Shown here: piece after piece, positions 1 to 12,500 of the stretch
How the letters are laid out: every line of letters begins with the position of its first letter
Numbering within the stretch: position 1 is the first letter of the stretch
DNA from: Wuchereria bancrofti
Taxonomy: Eukaryota > Nematoda > Chromadorea > Rhabditida > Onchocercidae
DNA length: 64,000 bases
Direction of reading: 5' to 3'
NCBI GenBank assembly: GCA_005281725.1
Contig: SSBO01000012.1
Location: forward strand, 21,096,779 to 21,160,778
The notes under the pieces: generated by a model
What the model saw: the letters and a program-made list of their open reading frames with translations, nothing else
What the model was told of the DNA's origin: nothing
The model's database searches: none
Position numbers and translations under genes: made by a program

Positions 1-2058
1 CCAACATTTTCTTTCTTTTCCTCTATCAAAGTATTACCTAATTAGAATAAATTTTATGCATTAATTCACAATAACTAATATTTGTCATAAAAACTAACTT
101 TTCTTTTTTTTTTTTGTCAACATAAATAGACAAAATAATTTTCACATATGTTTACGCTTTTTATTTGATGTTATATGCAAAATTGCGTCTTTTAGTAATT
201 TTTTTTTGGCTTGCAAAGAAAACCTCAGTTGAATTGAATTTTTGAAATTTGAGTATAAATTAAAAACAATGCCTATTGCGCATTCTTTCATGTTTAATTG
301 ACAATTTTTCGTACTAAGCAATTACTTAAGATCCACAAAGAATTTTTATCATTCCAAAAATATGATTTAGCTATAAATATCAAATTTAACTACATGATAA
401 GGTGTAAAAATAGATTGGTATAAAGAAAATTGGTTTTAAATATTGAATCAAATTTATTTCACAAATACGAAAAGCAGTGTTTCATTGATATTTCACGAAT
501 TATCATATCATTCTAGATGCTCATTTCTATAATAAACAATTAAAATCAAGACTTATTCAATATCTATTCTATTAATTCTATCCTAATATTCTAATTAAGA
601 TTCAACTTAATAAAATTTGATTAAAATAAATAATTTTTGTACAAAAATGATATTGAAAAGTGACTTCATTGATGACAAATGCTCAAGATGAAAATTTGAA
701 AAGATCTAATGAAAAAGACAAAGACTTTAGTCAAGTCTAATCAGTTGTATCTTTTATAAAGATTTTCTTTTTTCGTTTTAAAATAGAATAGAAGGAAGAA
801 ACTTTCGAAGGTTATAATTGTTAATGAGACTCGTCAAAGCTTTTCCCTTTCTTTGCATAGCCAAAGACAAGAAAATCAAGAAAAAAGGACAAAGAGAGGA
901 GTAACAGTAAAAATAAATAAAATAATCTCCAAAGTTGAGCCATTATAAACAGAAACGCGGTTATTGAATAACAGACTAACAAATTGTTTGAAATGGCTTA
1001 AAAATTTTAAATTTAACTCTAAAATAATTTATAAATATGTTTCGTAAACATATTTATTTTTTGCGCCGTAAATTATATGCATGAGTGAGGCAATAAATAG
1101 AAAGAAGCCTAGAAAAGTAATAAATAAAAGGATGAGTGAAGATTGAATAGAAATGGGACAAATCCATACTCAAAAGCGAAAATGACCACAAAGATGACAA
1201 TGGACAATCAATGGGAATAAATGGTCTTTCATGAATTCCTCAGCATTTCACATTGGCTATTTTCATATTTTAAGAATTAACTGTAGTGAGAGAAAAATTT
1301 TATGTAAATATAAATTTTAGCGAAATCATTGAATTTTAATATAAAAGAAATAGTCAAGTAGTCAATCAATGCATAATCAGCTTATTGTTATTCATTTATA
1401 TATTCCTATTAAATGATTAAGATTTAAATTAAATCATTCATCCAATTTTGAACAGATAAAAGCTATCCTAAAAGTTTTAAGTTTAGGTTGACAAAAAATC
1501 AAACACATATTCGAAATTACTCTAAGTGAAAGATAGAACCTGAAGACATTTTTATGTGACATTTAAAATCGAATTTACGGGAAGAAAAAAACATTTAATT
1601 CTTATATAAACATATTTCATAAGCAAGTTATAGTCGATGACAAAAGCTATAAATAAATTGAAAATTTTATTTATTTAATTTTGTTTAGTGTGAATCAATC
1701 AAAACAAAACTGTCATAGAATTAATAATTTTACTTTCTCATAAAAAGAAAAAACCACAATAGAATGTTTCATTCAATTTCTAGCATAATTCTTTTTATTT
1801 ATGAAATAAGCATCTATTCTATTTAATAAACGATGGAAAATTTTAAAAGCATTTATACTAAAAAAATGAAATTGAAAAAACGATTAAATTTGAAAGTCCA
1901 AACTAAAAGTGTTGGCATAAAATAATGTAATCATATCAAAAAATATTTTAGCTACTTGTGATATTTTATGAGAACAATTCATATATTCAAAATAATTATG
2001 TTTTTATGAACAAAAATTAAAAAAGTCTTTGCATATACATACATATCAGACAGAAGAA

Positions 2059-2108
2059 ATTCTGGCCTAGAATAATTCTGGCCTAGAATAACTCTGGCCT
2101 AGAATAAT
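2059..2108. repeat. 16-bp tandem repeat, three copies
   Basis: Three near-identical units of TCTGGCCTAGAATAAT start at 2061, 2077 and 2093. The unit holds the only GGCC core in its neighbourhood. Confidence 0.85.
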
Positions 2109-2568
2109 TAGCACATACTTTTTTTTTTCCACATCTAAATATGAGGAATTTATTAATAATAGGAATGTTTAATGTTTAAATGTGACAATAAATTATAAAT
2201 TTAAAAAAATAAACAAAATACTTAATGGTGGTCGTATCCGTTGAATTTCACTTATTACCAAATATAAATTATTTGAAAATAGTATATCAGATTGAAACAT
2301 AAATTAAGAAAATTTCTTTTTGACACATTTTTCTCAGTTGAAAAAATGATACACTAAAAAAAGAAAGCAATGAATGCTTTAAAGTTTTCAAACAATTAAA
2401 TTTATGAATTTTTCGACGAAATATATATTTTAAAAATTTTGAAATAATAAAAAAGGATAAATATCAAAATAGCATTAATAATAAACTTGAAAATAGGATG
2501 AATTTAACTAATATGAATCATTGATTTGTGTGACAAATCATTGAATCGCATCGAAATGTTAGAAAAAC

Positions 2569-2614
2569 GTGTGCGTGTCTGTGTGCGTGTCTGTGTGTGT
2601 GTGTGTGTATGTGA
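2569..2614. repeat. (GT)n microsatellite
   Basis: Imperfect GT/GTCT/GCGT dinucleotide run. Simple sequence, probably length-polymorphic. Confidence 0.9.
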
Positions 2615-3827
2615 TGAGAAAGGAAGATTGAAAGAATAATTGGAAATGAAATAACCAACCAATACCATTTCATTTTCATGAGCGTAAATTCAACAGTGTC
2701 ACTTGCCAGAAATATTTGCTCTATAAAAAAAATAGTAAAAATTATTTCTGAAAAATATTCAACAAATATTATTAATTATGGTATAATATTAGTTTTCTTT
2801 TTCCAGAAATTATTTTAATAACTGAAAAAAAACCGAGTAATTAATAAGTTATTTATGAAAGTAAATTCAGCACTATTAAAATTTTATAAATTAACAAAAA
2901 TCCGAAAAGTAATATTGTATTTTAATTAGGTTATGGAAATTGTTAGGAAAAGCAAGAAGTTAGATATTTAAATAATCATTAAAATATATAGACATATATG
3001 CGCCTTCAACTTTTTCAGACTAACAACTGAAATTGAAATTGAAGATGTTTCGTAATTTGTAGCTATAAATGTGTTAAGAAGGAATAACTTTTTTTTTTTT
3101 CTTTTAAAATTTGAATGAAATGAAATGTGAAAAAGAAAAAGATTAGCGACAATGGAAATTATATCATTTATCACATAGCTAAAGGACAGTTTAATCTATA
3201 TTATATGCTTTATTGAATAAAACAATCTCAAAAAGAGCTTAAACAATCTCAAATAAAATAAAAGCGATAAATGAAAACAAAATTGAATAATAAAATAAAA
3301 AGGTTTTTAGTGTGAAATTCATCAGAACTATAAATACAATTTAAAATTTCATTTAGATATATGTATAAAATACATTATCATTTCACATTTATCATCAAAA
3401 ACATTCAAAATACTATCGTAACGGGAACAGAATGAAGTATAAATTTATATTTACAATTTTGAGAAATAATTTTTGTTAGAATCAGGAAAGTTAGCAGTAT
3501 AATCCTAATATTCTACAAAAATGTCAATTATAGAAATTTAAACTGTTCTCATATCAGTTGAATCATTAAAATTTTTTATTCAATTGAAAAATACTTTCCC
3601 TGATATATAAGTTATAAAAAGAAAAAAAAAAGTATAAATAGTATCTAGAATATCACATCCAATGTATGGTAAATTAATTATCAGAAATGTGTAAAATTAT
3701 GCAAATGGATAATCTAAATGGAAAATACATAATTGGTTTCAATTTTAAAGTAATATTTGATATATTTTAAAGTATTGATATAGAAGTTTGATTATTTCTT
3801 CCATTTAGTAGCATTGAATTGAAATTT

Positions 3828-4548
3828 TCAAGTGGACGATGACGTGGAATTCTTCTTTATGACTGCTATTAGATACTGTTTACTAATGACATTGTCGCAT
3901 GCTGGACAAAAATGAATTGGACGTCGAGAAATACAACTAAAACAATGCCATCGATTTCGTACGTCCGTTATGATTTGAGCCTAAAATTAACTCAATAAAT
4001 TACAATTCTTTAAATATTTGAATATTTCAAGCGCTAATTTCATTCATTTCATTGTAATGGCACTAAATAATTTAATAATAGTACAAATAATTAAATCATA
4101 AAAGTAACAACATTTTTCGCTCTTTCAGTTTTTTTTTTTTTTTTTATTGAAATTAATTATCTAATTCGTCAAATTTCATTGATTGGAAAATTTTGAATTT
4201 AACTTAAAGAATCACATGAAAATAGCGATATAAGTGAGCTTACATTGCAACTAGGACATTTAATCTGGATAGGCTCGTTACGATTTTCTAAACTTCTGAT
4301 ATTTGATTCCGTCAGCTTTCACTTCAATATAATAAAAATAAGTAAATAAGTAAAGTATGCATTGCATTTAAAAAATGAAAAGCTTATAAAACATTTTCAT
4401 ATCCTAAAGGTAAAAATATCATTCAGGTAAGCAAATTAATTTCAACCGAATAAATTCTTAACATTTCCAGTACAACAATTTCAGTACAATTGATTTATAA
4501 TAACTCAAATCAGAACATATATTAACTTTATCCCTCCGACCTACTCAT
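3828..4548 (-). CDS. small zinc-ribbon protein with three CxxC motifs (LITAF-like?)
   Basis: Reconstructed three-exon gene of 70 codons. Exon 1 is 4541-4548, with ATG at 4548 directly behind the acceptor-like sequence actttcag, so it could be spliced-leader trans-spliced. Exon 2 is 4244-4295 and exon 3 is 3828-3980 with stop TGA at 3828-3830. Both junctions keep phase and have GT/AG borders. The protein carries KCPSCNAQIITDV at about residues 15-27, then WHCFSC at about 32-37 and HFCPACD at about 44-50, giving three CxxC pairs that could bind zinc. The CPxC...ITDV...HFCPxC arrangement recalls LITAF-domain proteins, but the hydrophobic stretch between the two LITAF knuckles is replaced by a short CFSC segment. 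The LITAF relation is a suggestion only. Exon 3 is the strongest coding part and exon 1 the weakest, because it contributes only eight coding bases. Confidence 0.55.
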
Positions 4549-6208
4549 ACTGAAAGTTTACGGAGGAAAAAATTTCAATCAATGAAATCTTTCCATGATT
4601 AAAAAAGAAGAGAGAATGAAATAGAATATTGGTAGATGAGGAAGAGAAATGAAATGAAAGGGAATAGGAAGAAATGTTCCGAAGAAAAAAAAAAAAGTGA
4701 GGAACAGTTGATTCATGCTGGAATCAGAATAAGAGTACGAGAAAATAATTCAATGACAAATCGAAAAAGACACTCTGTGACACATTTCAGTAGTTTAATG
4801 ATAGTTTAACATTTTCCGTTTAGAATTAATTGATAATAATATAAGTACAATTTGAATGATTTTTGATAGATCGATCATTCATTGACAAAAGTACAATTAT
4901 TTTTAGGTGTATAAATCAGAATAATTTTTATACAACTTCAATAAGTCTATCATTCAATTCAATATGCATTTCCTAAATTTAGTTTCAAAAATTGAAGTTT
5001 TGGAAAAATAATAAATATGAGAGAAGAAATAGCAGAAATATGTTTTTATAATTTAGTAGTATATGTTTTTGAGTTAAGGTTCAGGATCAGAGTTCAAATG
5101 ATAGGAAATGTAAACTATTATGGTTTATAAATTAGTACTACTAAAATTCTAAATTTTCCGGAAAAAGCGATTAAAATTATTATTGATTATCAGAAGGTGA
5201 AAAATTTAAAAATTAAAATTAACCAATGAAAATCCTAATTTATGCATAAAATTTTCCGAAAAAAGAGATTAAAATTTTTCATATGCAAAAGGAGGGAAAA
5301 AAAAAGAATTAAACAATTAACATTTTGAAAGGAATACAATTCAGTCAGTGAGAAATTCAGAGAGAAAAATATTTCCCGAAAAAAACACCTCTAAAACCAA
5401 TCGATAAACTAATTTTTCATTATCGTCGGTTGTCATTATTGATTGTCTGTCACATTCAGCATGCAAAAATAATAGCACCAAATGTCTTTGCTTGGCTAAG
5501 CATTAACTTTTTTTTTTTTAAAAAATTTGTAAATTTAAAATTGTCACACAAAATTATGAAATGGATCAATTAACATTTACTGTATTAATAATCATTAATA
5601 AATTTAATAACTATCAATCAACATTTTCAAGAATTTTTTTGTAATGTTTAAAAAAATTGAGAAGAAACAAAAAGAAATCTGATCAATTATTTTGGAAATT
5701 TGTCAAGCTAACAAATAGACAGTTATGTTTAAGCTATGAAAATAAACTTATAATTTTAAATTATTAATAAAATGAAGATGAAACAACAATTAAGCATTAG
5801 TAGATGAGATGTGACTGACTATTTTTTGGAGAAAAATATATGCGCAGATAAAAATATGATCGACGGATTCAATTTTGCAAAAAATGAAGGAGGGAAAGTA
5901 GATTAATTGTATGGAAGTTACGGGGCGGTAATGAACCTTAGATAGTAGTTGCACAGTACACGCACGGAAAACAACCATTAAATTGCTTTTGCGCTTTTCT
6001 CCCATCCCAACAGCTAGTAATGTCACCGCTGAGATTCAACTTTGCGCTATGAAATCGATCCATCAATGGTTTAACTGTTAAATGGAATCGCAGTCATTGA
6101 ACTATTGAACATCAAAGATCATTTTACATCAATTCATTTCACACCAAATAGTTTTTTTATAAAATTTCTGCAGTTCATATCTACTAATTACTTTCAGATC
6201 ATATCACT

Positions 6209-6229
6209 TTCTCTCTCTCTCTCTCTCTC
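6209..6229. repeat. (CT)n microsatellite
   Basis: Uninterrupted CT dinucleotides inside a pyrimidine-rich tract. Confidence 0.9.
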
Positions 6230-6912
6230 ACTTCCTCCCCTCTCTTTCTCTTTTTTTCTTTGTACTAAAGATCATATTTATCAAATGCACCTAACAAGTT
6301 AACTTGAGATCAAATTTGCGCAACCTAAGAAAACGAAAAAAAAAACTAATTGAACTATGACCTATAATTGTGATATGATTAGAAAGTTCACGTTTGAGTA
6401 TACGTATGGATAAAAGTATCACATATCAAATGCTACCGAATGCTAATGAATTTATTTTTGTATAAAGTATCAATTTGTTTACGCATTTCAAGGATCAATC
6501 ATTAACACCTGTTTCACTCCATATGAATTTACTTGAAATGTTAAATTTTAATAAGTTTATTTTAATTAAGATATTCGATATTTGTTTCTTTTTTCTTTCT
6601 TTTTTTTTTTTTAAATATTGTCTATAAAGCATTTTAGTATTGTGTATCTAATAGGTGAAGATAATCCGTTCTTAATTGTTTAGATGATGATAATGATGAT
6701 GAGCTTACCTGCAATCAAACAATCTATTCGTTGTTTTATTTGTTTTATGACAACAAACATAAGGTTTCAGCTATCGTTATCTGATATTCATTTTGCTGAA
6801 CAAGGAAAGAAGAAGATGGATGGTCTGTCGACGTCGTTATCACTTAATGATAACAATCATTGCTATGTGTTCTACGATCAAATTCATCTTAACAAGCACA
6901 TATAAATCTTCA

Positions 6913-6952
6913 CCTTCCTTCCTTCCTTCCTTCCTTCCTTCCTTCCTTCCTT
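6913..6952. repeat. (CCTT)n microsatellite
   Basis: Ten tandem CCTT tetranucleotides. Confidence 0.92.
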
Positions 6953-8630
6953 TTTTCTTCTTTACATAAATTTTATTCAATCATAATTTTTGTTTTTTGT
7001 TTTATCAATTAAAGTTAATTTGCACACCTAATTATACTTTGCTTTTGATAATTGCAAATCACATTTACTATGTTTACAGGATAAGTTCAAGAAAGTAGGA
7101 AATTGTCAACTTATTAATGAGATGATAATTTGAAATGTTTATTACATGAATGAATAATAAATTAATTAGAAGATGATGGCGCTTATCTTTATTATATCAG
7201 ATATAATGAGCTTATTATTCTAATGATTATAAAATGATGTAGCAATTAGTAATACTCGAATTTTGAGTGGATTAATGATTTCGCTAAAATTAATGTATAG
7301 ATTTCATTTATGCTAATATCTAATAATAGTTAATTTGTTCTAATTATCTTTGAAGCATTTGATTAGTAGATTAGTAACAGAAATTGAACACATTTTTCCT
7401 TATCACTGTATCGGATGACTTCTGTTTAACATTTTAATAATTAAAAGATTAAAGAAAAACCAGAAAATATTAGATTAAGCAAATTCATTCGAAATGAATG
7501 ATTGTTGTTCTTAGCAAAATTCAGTCTTAGACAAATTTTGTTTTCAATTTAGTATAATTGTTCGAAATGAAAATTTATTTATTAATGTCATACTGATATA
7601 CCGTTGTGGATATTTCTATAATTTGTAAATTAATCTCTGATTTTGTATTACTGTTTCGCTTAATTGTGTGTACTATAAGTGCAATAATTATGGGTAACTA
7701 TAAATTTCCTCCCACGGGTAACTAACTATAAGTGCAATAATTATGCCAGTTCCATTTAAATTGAAACCAACTACTCCAAACAATAATAATAAAAACAAGT
7801 AATTAACAAATTAGTATCTTACTAATATTACTGGTGAAATTTCAGAGTTGATAATAGATCCAATTTTTTGATATTTTAAACTTGTAATCTATTTCTTCAT
7901 TCAAAAAGTCCTTCTTCAATATACCAATGAAAAATTTACTTTAAAAGTCAAAGGTTCATCACAATAACATTAAAGTCTCGAATTTTATAATTTCTAATTT
8001 GAAAAAATTAAATTTCATATTTCCTTCTTATGTAGATAATAGCTATCAAATTACTATTTAATGTAGAGGGTAACAAATATGACAGAAGTGAGAAGACATA
8101 TATCTTAATTAAACACTTACATTTTTTTTTATGCAAGTAAATATGGGAGAATATCCCCTAAACAATTTACATTTTTGCTTACTTAACATAAGATTAAATC
8201 TTAAGTAAGCAAAGATGAAAATAGCTTCCACAAATAATAAATAATATTTTGCCAACTATTATCTTAATAAGAAGGAAATGTGAAGTTCAAATTTCGTCTA
8301 ATCTATGAATGAATATTTTCAAAGGATATTAATATTACTAAGATGAACTTTTTGACCTTTTAAAGTAAATTTTTCTTTAATGTACTTCATGAAAGAGTTT
8401 TTTTTTTTTTTTTTTTGAATGCTTTTTGAATGAATGAAGGTATTATAAAACATTACAGATATGAATGAAAAGAATGAAATTTTTATAAATTGTAATTAAG
8501 AATGAACAAAGACACTTTGAGTTGAAAAAATTTCTTTATCAATTTAATCGATCTTTTTTCTTCGTTTAACTTTTTGAATAAAAAAAAAAAATCAATTTCT
8601 TTGTTAATCTTGAAAATAATATTTATTATT

Positions 8631-9003
8631 TCAATCTTTTCTTTGTTCAATTAACAACTTGAATAGCATAACAAAAGCGTTCTTTGCATCTTTTATATGC
8701 TTTTGTGAAGTTTCACGGGTATTTGTGTCATGCAAAGGATCACAAATATGATAACAACTCTTTTTGCTAATCCAACAACTCAAAAATTTTGATCCTATTT
8801 TCTCACCGACACCAAATAACATTGCAACGAATTAGCATCGTTAAGTGTCTTTTGATATTTTCGTTATGAGGTGATGAAGAATTTGTTGAGGATAATATTA
8901 AGTGGCACTCGATTGAAGTGATCATTTGAGGACAACAGTTTAGTATTGGACAAAAAAAAGCAACAGACTCAGAATTTGCGGTAACTTCAAAGATTCCTCT
9001 CAT
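8631..9003 (-). CDS. tentative two-exon gene, Cys-rich protein of unknown function
   Basis: Two overlapping open frames on the minus strand become one 110-codon frame if a 40-base intron is removed. Exon 1 is 8807-9003 (65 codons plus 2 bases). The donor is TCG|gtgaga, the acceptor is ttggattag, and exon 2 is 8631-8766 with stop TGA at 8631-8633. An AATAAA on the minus strand lies three to eight bases beyond the stop (8622-8627). The product has several cysteines (FCPILNCCPQ near residues 17-26, then KKSCYHICDP near 67-76) and a Lys-rich C-terminus. There is no clear signal peptide and no family was recognised. The strong donor, the phase match and the base composition favour a real gene. The short intron and lack of homology are the weak points. 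Confidence 0.35.
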
Positions 9004-9536
9004 ATTACTTCATTCAGAAACGATAGGATTTATTCTAAAAGCATTAAATGCCGAAGGATAACTAATAGAGCAATGATTGGATAGGTTAGGAAATAAGAAA
9101 AAAAAAAAGAAGCAAATTGTGCTGTATAAATTCTGTAATATTTATTACGGTGAAATGTAGTAAATTTGTACAAACTATTTTAAAAAGTGAAATTAAAAGT
9201 GGAAAATTTTATAAAATTATAAAATCAAATCTAAGAATAAAAGTTTGCAATATTTTAAATTTTGAAATAATCTGTTAAAAAGCACTGACATAAAATTATG
9301 TTAAATTACTCAAGAGTAACTTGCTTAAAAAGTCAATTTGTAAAATATAGCAATAAAAAAGAAAATTAATTGTCAATGATAAATTTCATTCATTAATTTG
9401 AAAATAACTTTTCATTCATATTTAAAAATACATCTACCATTAAATTTGATTAATGATAAATAATTATTATTCTGTGGAAATGACAAGATGACAAGAAGAA
9501 AGTATACGGTGTTTGAATACTAACTACAAAATGTAA

Positions 9537-9598
9537 GCGATATCGTATCTGATGAACGGCAGGGGGCTTCAGATCACTTCAATTTGAAACGATACCGC
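9537..9598. other. compact two-stem hairpin in a GC-rich island
   Basis: An outer stem pairs 9537-9546 (gcgatatcgt) with 9589-9598 (acgataccgc), 9 of 10 positions. Immediately inside it ATCTGA (9547-9552) pairs perfectly with TCAGAT (9569-9574), with a G-rich loop between. A structured transcript or a cruciform-forming element is possible; the function is unknown. Confidence 0.5.
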
Positions 9599-12500
9599 CA
9601 GATGGAGGAGCATTTCATTTTTTGTACATTGCTTATTGGTAGCACTTGTCATTTTGATATTAAAGGAGAAATTTGAGAAAGTTGTAGAGGAAAAGTTCCA
9701 AATATATTATCAAATTTAGGTCAATCATTTATACAATACTAAAGTTAACTTTTTTATTTCTTTTCAAAATAATTTTAAGAAAAAAAAATTATTAAATTAT
9801 TCCCAAATTTTAAATCAAATTTTGTTTGTCTATTTATTCTAAATCATTAAATATTACAGTAATGCGATGATTAAAAAAAAAAGCAGATATTTTATTGAAA
9901 TGATTGTGAATCAATCACTTATATAAAATAATGATACTTAGATGTTCTTGTTGTTTTTGTTGAGTTATTATTTTATTTTAAACTAATAAAAAAAAAAATA
10001 TATTCTCAAAAGTTTGACAGTATCTATTCATTAAAATTGTTCAATTCTGGAAGATAAATTTAATCTAAGTTATTTTAACTTTCAATAAAGGATCAAATCA
10101 TATTTACTGCAAATATTTCTAGGAAAGCATCTCTGCTTCCTATCTTTTTAGTCTTATCTCAAGTATCACATTACAGGGATAGGCTCTTTATTGTATTGAA
10201 TGCAATGAATCTTAAATTTAAAGTAAGCCACAACTCACCATGCTCTTTTCTAATCTGACCAAATGCTCCTAACTACTCGATATCAAATTTATTAAAATTT
10301 CTTAGCTTTGAAAACTATTCATCTCCTGTCCACTTTTTAATTTTCCTGAAATCATAAATTATTCTAAGCAAAAACAGTTGATACATATTAAAATTGATTA
10401 TTTGTAACAATTGATGTATATTTCAGGAAGTTCTGAGAATTACTGAAATCTATAAACGTTTATAAAAGTTTCATATGAAGTTAAAAGTTTTTAATAAGAC
10501 TTTTATAAGATTCTTTCTTTTCAAAGTGTTATAAACTAGCCTCCAAAAATTAGTTATACTTATTGAAGTTAGCAATTTTATATCAAAAGCTAAGTTTAAT
10601 CTAGACCTAAAATGATATAGTGATGAGAATAAGCGTTAACTCCTCAAACTTGCTTATTTTTAAAAATCCAATGTCAATATATTACTATTTATCAGTGCCA
10701 AATAACCAATCCTTTGCTAAACTCCAAAGAGCTGATTACTAATCAGCGCGGTATCTCATCAGTAGCATTAATTTTTCTTTTAAACTGCTACTATGAATTT
10801 TGAATTGAAGGATATACCAACAAAAATCATTAATACTTCACATCATATAATATCATAGCAATTACTGGTCACTCAATAATTTGTTGAAGTTAATTGTTGA
10901 CACCTGATGGCTCATTATGATTGATATTAACATGCAAATTTCCTTTAATGATATTATAATTGGCCAAAAAGGAGTTATTTTTGATTAGTTATAGGCACTA
11001 AAATGACATGTCAAACGTTTGTGATAAGAAGGATATGTTCTGCTTTTTTCAGGTTTTGCTATTTTTTTTTTACTTTTTTTTTGTTCGGATAATCCGTCTT
11101 CTTGTCGCCAGGATGCTAGAAAAAAACAGATAAGCCATCAGAACTGATAAACTTTCTCAGAGAGGAAAGAGAAGAGAGAAAGATGTGTAAGGATATATTC
11201 TACCTGGTAAAATCATTACTTTATTACGATATTGTGGCCTAATTAGAAATTGCATTAAAGTAGAGAGAAAACTCGTTTATCATATCAAATACATTGCATT
11301 GCAGTGATAAGTATTACCTTTTGGTAAACTTTACAAATCAAATTAACAACTCTGAAATTTTTGATTACTTATTAATCTAGTATAAATGATATTTTATGCT
11401 TTAACCATTCTTAAATTCTTGAATCGAACTGAAAAAGGGATGTATTGTCTTTCAGAGTTACTTTAAAGAATTCCATGACATCAAAAGCTGTCATCATTCA
11501 AATTCATTTGCTAATTAATTTGAAAAGAGACCAAAAATTGGAAAGTGACCTAAAATTAATCAATCGTTGTGATATTAAAGTAATTAATAACTTAAATACA
11601 TTCTGATATTAAAAGAAGTCTAAGATTGGCTTTAGATAGCTGCTCATGCAGGAACAAATGTTACTTTCTTAATCCAAATCCAGAGTGACGTATTCATTAC
11701 AGCTAAAATTCCAGCAGATGATTTGATTGCAATTTTTTCCCACTTATTTTCTTCTACTTTTTTTTTCTTTACCTTGCAGTAATCATAGGTAAATATGTGC
11801 AATTAGCAATAAAGAGAATAATCGATTCACTGATTTCAAACAAATTTTATAATATTTCGAAATATTTGCTGTACCATAAAGTTATTTCTTTTATCACACT
11901 TACTTTCTCGTCTTTTTCCTTAGCTTTTCTGAGGCCGATAAAATTTTATGAGTTTATCTTGGATAAGAATTCCGAGTTATCTGCAGTAATGTTTCCTAGA
12001 AGTAAATATTTTGATAGTAGCAATAATCATTAATTAAAATTTTTAAACGCTTTTCGTTTTCAACGCAAAATCACTTCCATTTTCGATACTATAAAATAAA
12101 TTTAAAACTATTTCACTTCTACCATCAAGTTTAACCCAATAAAGTAGCAATTATCTGTCAATGATTATTCGTTTTGCTCTCTTATATTTGCCAAAAATTG
12201 CACAATTCCTTGAACCTTCGCCCTTTCTTCTCTTTAATAGTCCATAAAACAGGGATAAATGATGATCTCTCATGTACTCCTCAATTAAGTTCTGTTTATG
12301 ATATTCTAATTACTTGCTGTTTGTTTAGTCGTTGACGTTTAGTCGTTTACTTCATATTATTCATCATCAAATAACTTTTGAAAACTCAGAGTAATTTACA
12401 ACAGTTAATATTAATAGCGAAAGTAATCTTATTCAAGAAACTTATTTTGAATTAAATACAATAAAATTTTTTGAATATTACAATGAAGTAATATTGTTAG

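Larger units (their letters stand above)
1..3827. other. AT-rich stretch without recognisable gene
   Basis: Both strands were read and no ORF with coding character or splice-phase support was found. The stretch is dominated by A/T runs. It contains a short 16-bp tandem repeat (2059-2108) and a (GT)n microsatellite (about 2569-2614). It may be intergenic sequence or the intron of a gene outside the window. Confidence 0.6.
4549..8630. other. non-coding stretch with simple repeats
   Basis: No gene is supported. It contains a (CT)n run at 6209-6229, a (CCTT)n run at 6913-6952, and a moderately GC-rich patch at about 5800-6060. A 20-bp direct repeat (ctataagtgcaataattatg) occurs at about 7673 and 7727. 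Confidence 0.5.
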
